The notes under the pieces: model-generated
The model's database searches: none
The model's input: only the letters and a program-made list of their open reading frames with translations
Told to the model about the DNA's origin: nothing
In this document: piece by piece, positions 5,688-6,584 of the stretch
Layout: each line of letters begins with the position of its first letter
Numbering within the stretch: the first letter of the stretch is position 1
Source: an uncultured Chitinophagaceae bacterium
Lineage (GTDB): Bacteria; Bacteroidota; Bacteroidia; Chitinophagales; Chitinophagaceae
DNA length: 6,584 bases
Direction: 5' to 3'
NCBI GenBank assembly: GCA_937900675.1
Contig: CALCEA010000097.1
Location: 1 to 6,584, forward strand
Translations under genes and position numbers: made by a program

Positions 5688-6530
5688 CTATTTATTGGCC
5701 ATTTCTAGGCCATTTAAGCTGTGGTTTGTTGGGTGTAGAAGCTTATGCTTCTTTTCTTCAAATAGCTTCTTTATGTCACCAGAAATATCTATTTGTAGTT
5801 TGTATAATGATAGTAGCTCATTTAGTGTTTTGCAAGCATTGATCCTATCTTCAATTGGTATTACAATTTCATTACACCAATTTCTGATTTTGACACCATC
5901 TTCTATTGTGAGCTTTTGCTCTTGCATGTTTGCAAATAGGCCGGTCCTGTCTTTTGAAACCTTTGCTAGATTATTGGCCGCTAGTTCAAATGATATACTG
6001 AGTTCATATTCAAACTCACTCTTTTGAATCGCCTTCAATCCAACTTTTTCAGGCACCATCTTTCCATTTCGTTCTTGGATAACATAATCTTGCTTGGTTC
6101 GCATGCAACAGATTACATGACATTTAGATTGAATGATTGCATTCATAAATGCTTTGTGTCTTGGTGTGATTTTGGCATAGTTTGTAAATGAGTTACCTGG
6201 TAATGTTGCGTGGTAATCTGTTAGAAATTCCCAAGCATGTGATGCTGAATCAATAATGATGCATTCCATGCCGGCATTTTCTGCTAAATTGATTGCTTCA
6301 ATAAATTTCTCTGGTGGAAATGGACCATCAAGATTGATAATGTTGAAATGTCCCAAATGAGAGTACAAACTACTCGATCGATTCTCTGAATCCAAATAAC
6401 AAATTTTAGAATAATCCTGTACTAACCCATAAGCAATAAGTAATGCACTCATTGTTTTTCCAGATCCTGATGGTCCTTGTAAGCCAAGCTTAATTTTTGC
6501 GGACCTGCGTTCTGCTTTTTCAATTTTCAT
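5688..6530 (-). CDS. RecA-like P-loop ATPase, Sak4-type phage recombination protein, 280 aa
   Basis: Resembles the AAA/RecA-core nucleotide-binding proteins of phages and mobile elements called Sak4, thought to help strand annealing or recombinase loading in element-encoded recombination. Features: Walker A GPSGSGKT (19-26; K25), the conserved CYLDSENRSSSLY strand (44-56) typical of this group, Walker B-like ECIIIDSASHAWE (89-101; D94), HVICCMRTKQDYV (138-150) with R144 near the expected sensor position, EFEYELSISFEL (172-183) and KDRTGLF (193-199). The last ~60 residues (IEDRINACKTLNELLSLYKL) are helical. The start ATG lies just after an A/T-rich 54-base leader reaching the window edge; more - strand genes may lie upstream. 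The C-terminal tail is divergent. The ATPase assignment is firm, the Sak4 label likely. Confidence 0.85.
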   Translation of the reverse strand: MKIEKAERRSAKIKLGLQGPSGSGKTMSALLIAYGLVQDYSKICYLDSENRSSSLYSHLGHFNIINLDGPFPPEKFIEAINLAENAGMECIIIDSASHAWEFLTDYHATLPGNSFTNYAKITPRHKAFMNAIIQSKCHVICCMRTKQDYVIQERNGKMVPEKVGLKAIQKSEFEYELSISFELAANNLAKVSKDRTGLFANMQEQKLTIEDGVKIRNWCNEIVIPIEDRINACKTLNELLSLYKLQIDISGDIKKLFEEKKHKLLHPTNHSLNGLEMANK

Positions 6531-6584
6531 GTTAATAGTTTTGATGAATAAATACTACACTACATCAGGGGTTTAAAACTAACC

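Noticed and set aside
5668..6027. Open frame on the + strand, hydrophobic and Ser/Phe-rich
   Set aside because: Antisense of the Sak4-like ATPase; the apparent membrane-like composition is a complement artefact.
6531..6584. Promoter for the Sak4-like gene
   Set aside because: No convincing TAnnTTTG or -33 box was found on the - strand; only weak short inverted bits such as GGTT/AACC.

Overview
The window looks like part of an integrated mobile element in a Bacteroidota bacterium (Cytophagia/Sphingobacteriia/Flavobacteriia type; the genus cannot be told from here). The evidence is AT-rich DNA, almost no Shine-Dalgarno sequences, A-rich leaders, a tyrosine recombinase of the Bacteroidota mobile-element style, and a DUF3987 protein plus short RadC-type JAB protein of kinds common in elements of this phylum. 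There is no tRNA, rRNA or housekeeping gene, and no recognisable relaxase, conjugation, capsid, tail or terminase gene. The type of element (ICE/IME, prophage, phage satellite or integrated plasmid) is therefore left open.

Left part, + strand: the 3' part of an integrase (1-843, cut by the window edge), then an unrecognised 153-aa gene (926-1387) that sits between two copies of a 25-bp direct repeat (860-884 and 1414-1438, 24/25 identical). Next comes a compact cluster: a small excisionase-like helix-turn-helix protein (1453-1698), an unknown acidic protein (1712-2035), a Pif1/RecD-like SF1 helicase starting at TTG (2025-3290) and a DUF3987 P-loop protein (3287-4744). The last three overlap at their ends and are probably co-translated. 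A further small gene (4800-5105) resembles phage antirepressor C-terminal domains.

Right part, - strand: a RecA-like ATPase of the Sak4 type (6530-5688) and a stand-alone RadC-type JAB/JAMM protein (5618-5178). Each is followed by a good intrinsic terminator, and the two strands converge at about 5105-5178.

Functionally this reads as an integration/excision unit (integrase plus HTH), a replication unit (helicase plus DUF3987) and a recombination unit (Sak4 plus RadC-like). The most striking non-coding structure is a GC-rich dyad at 4708-4783 spanning the DUF3987 stop codon. It has three TGGCG boxes on the left and three CGCCA boxes on the right in exactly mirrored spacing. It is a candidate replication or regulatory site. 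The second is the 25-bp repeat bracketing the unknown gene, which may be an integrase/excisionase arm site, an operator or a cassette boundary.
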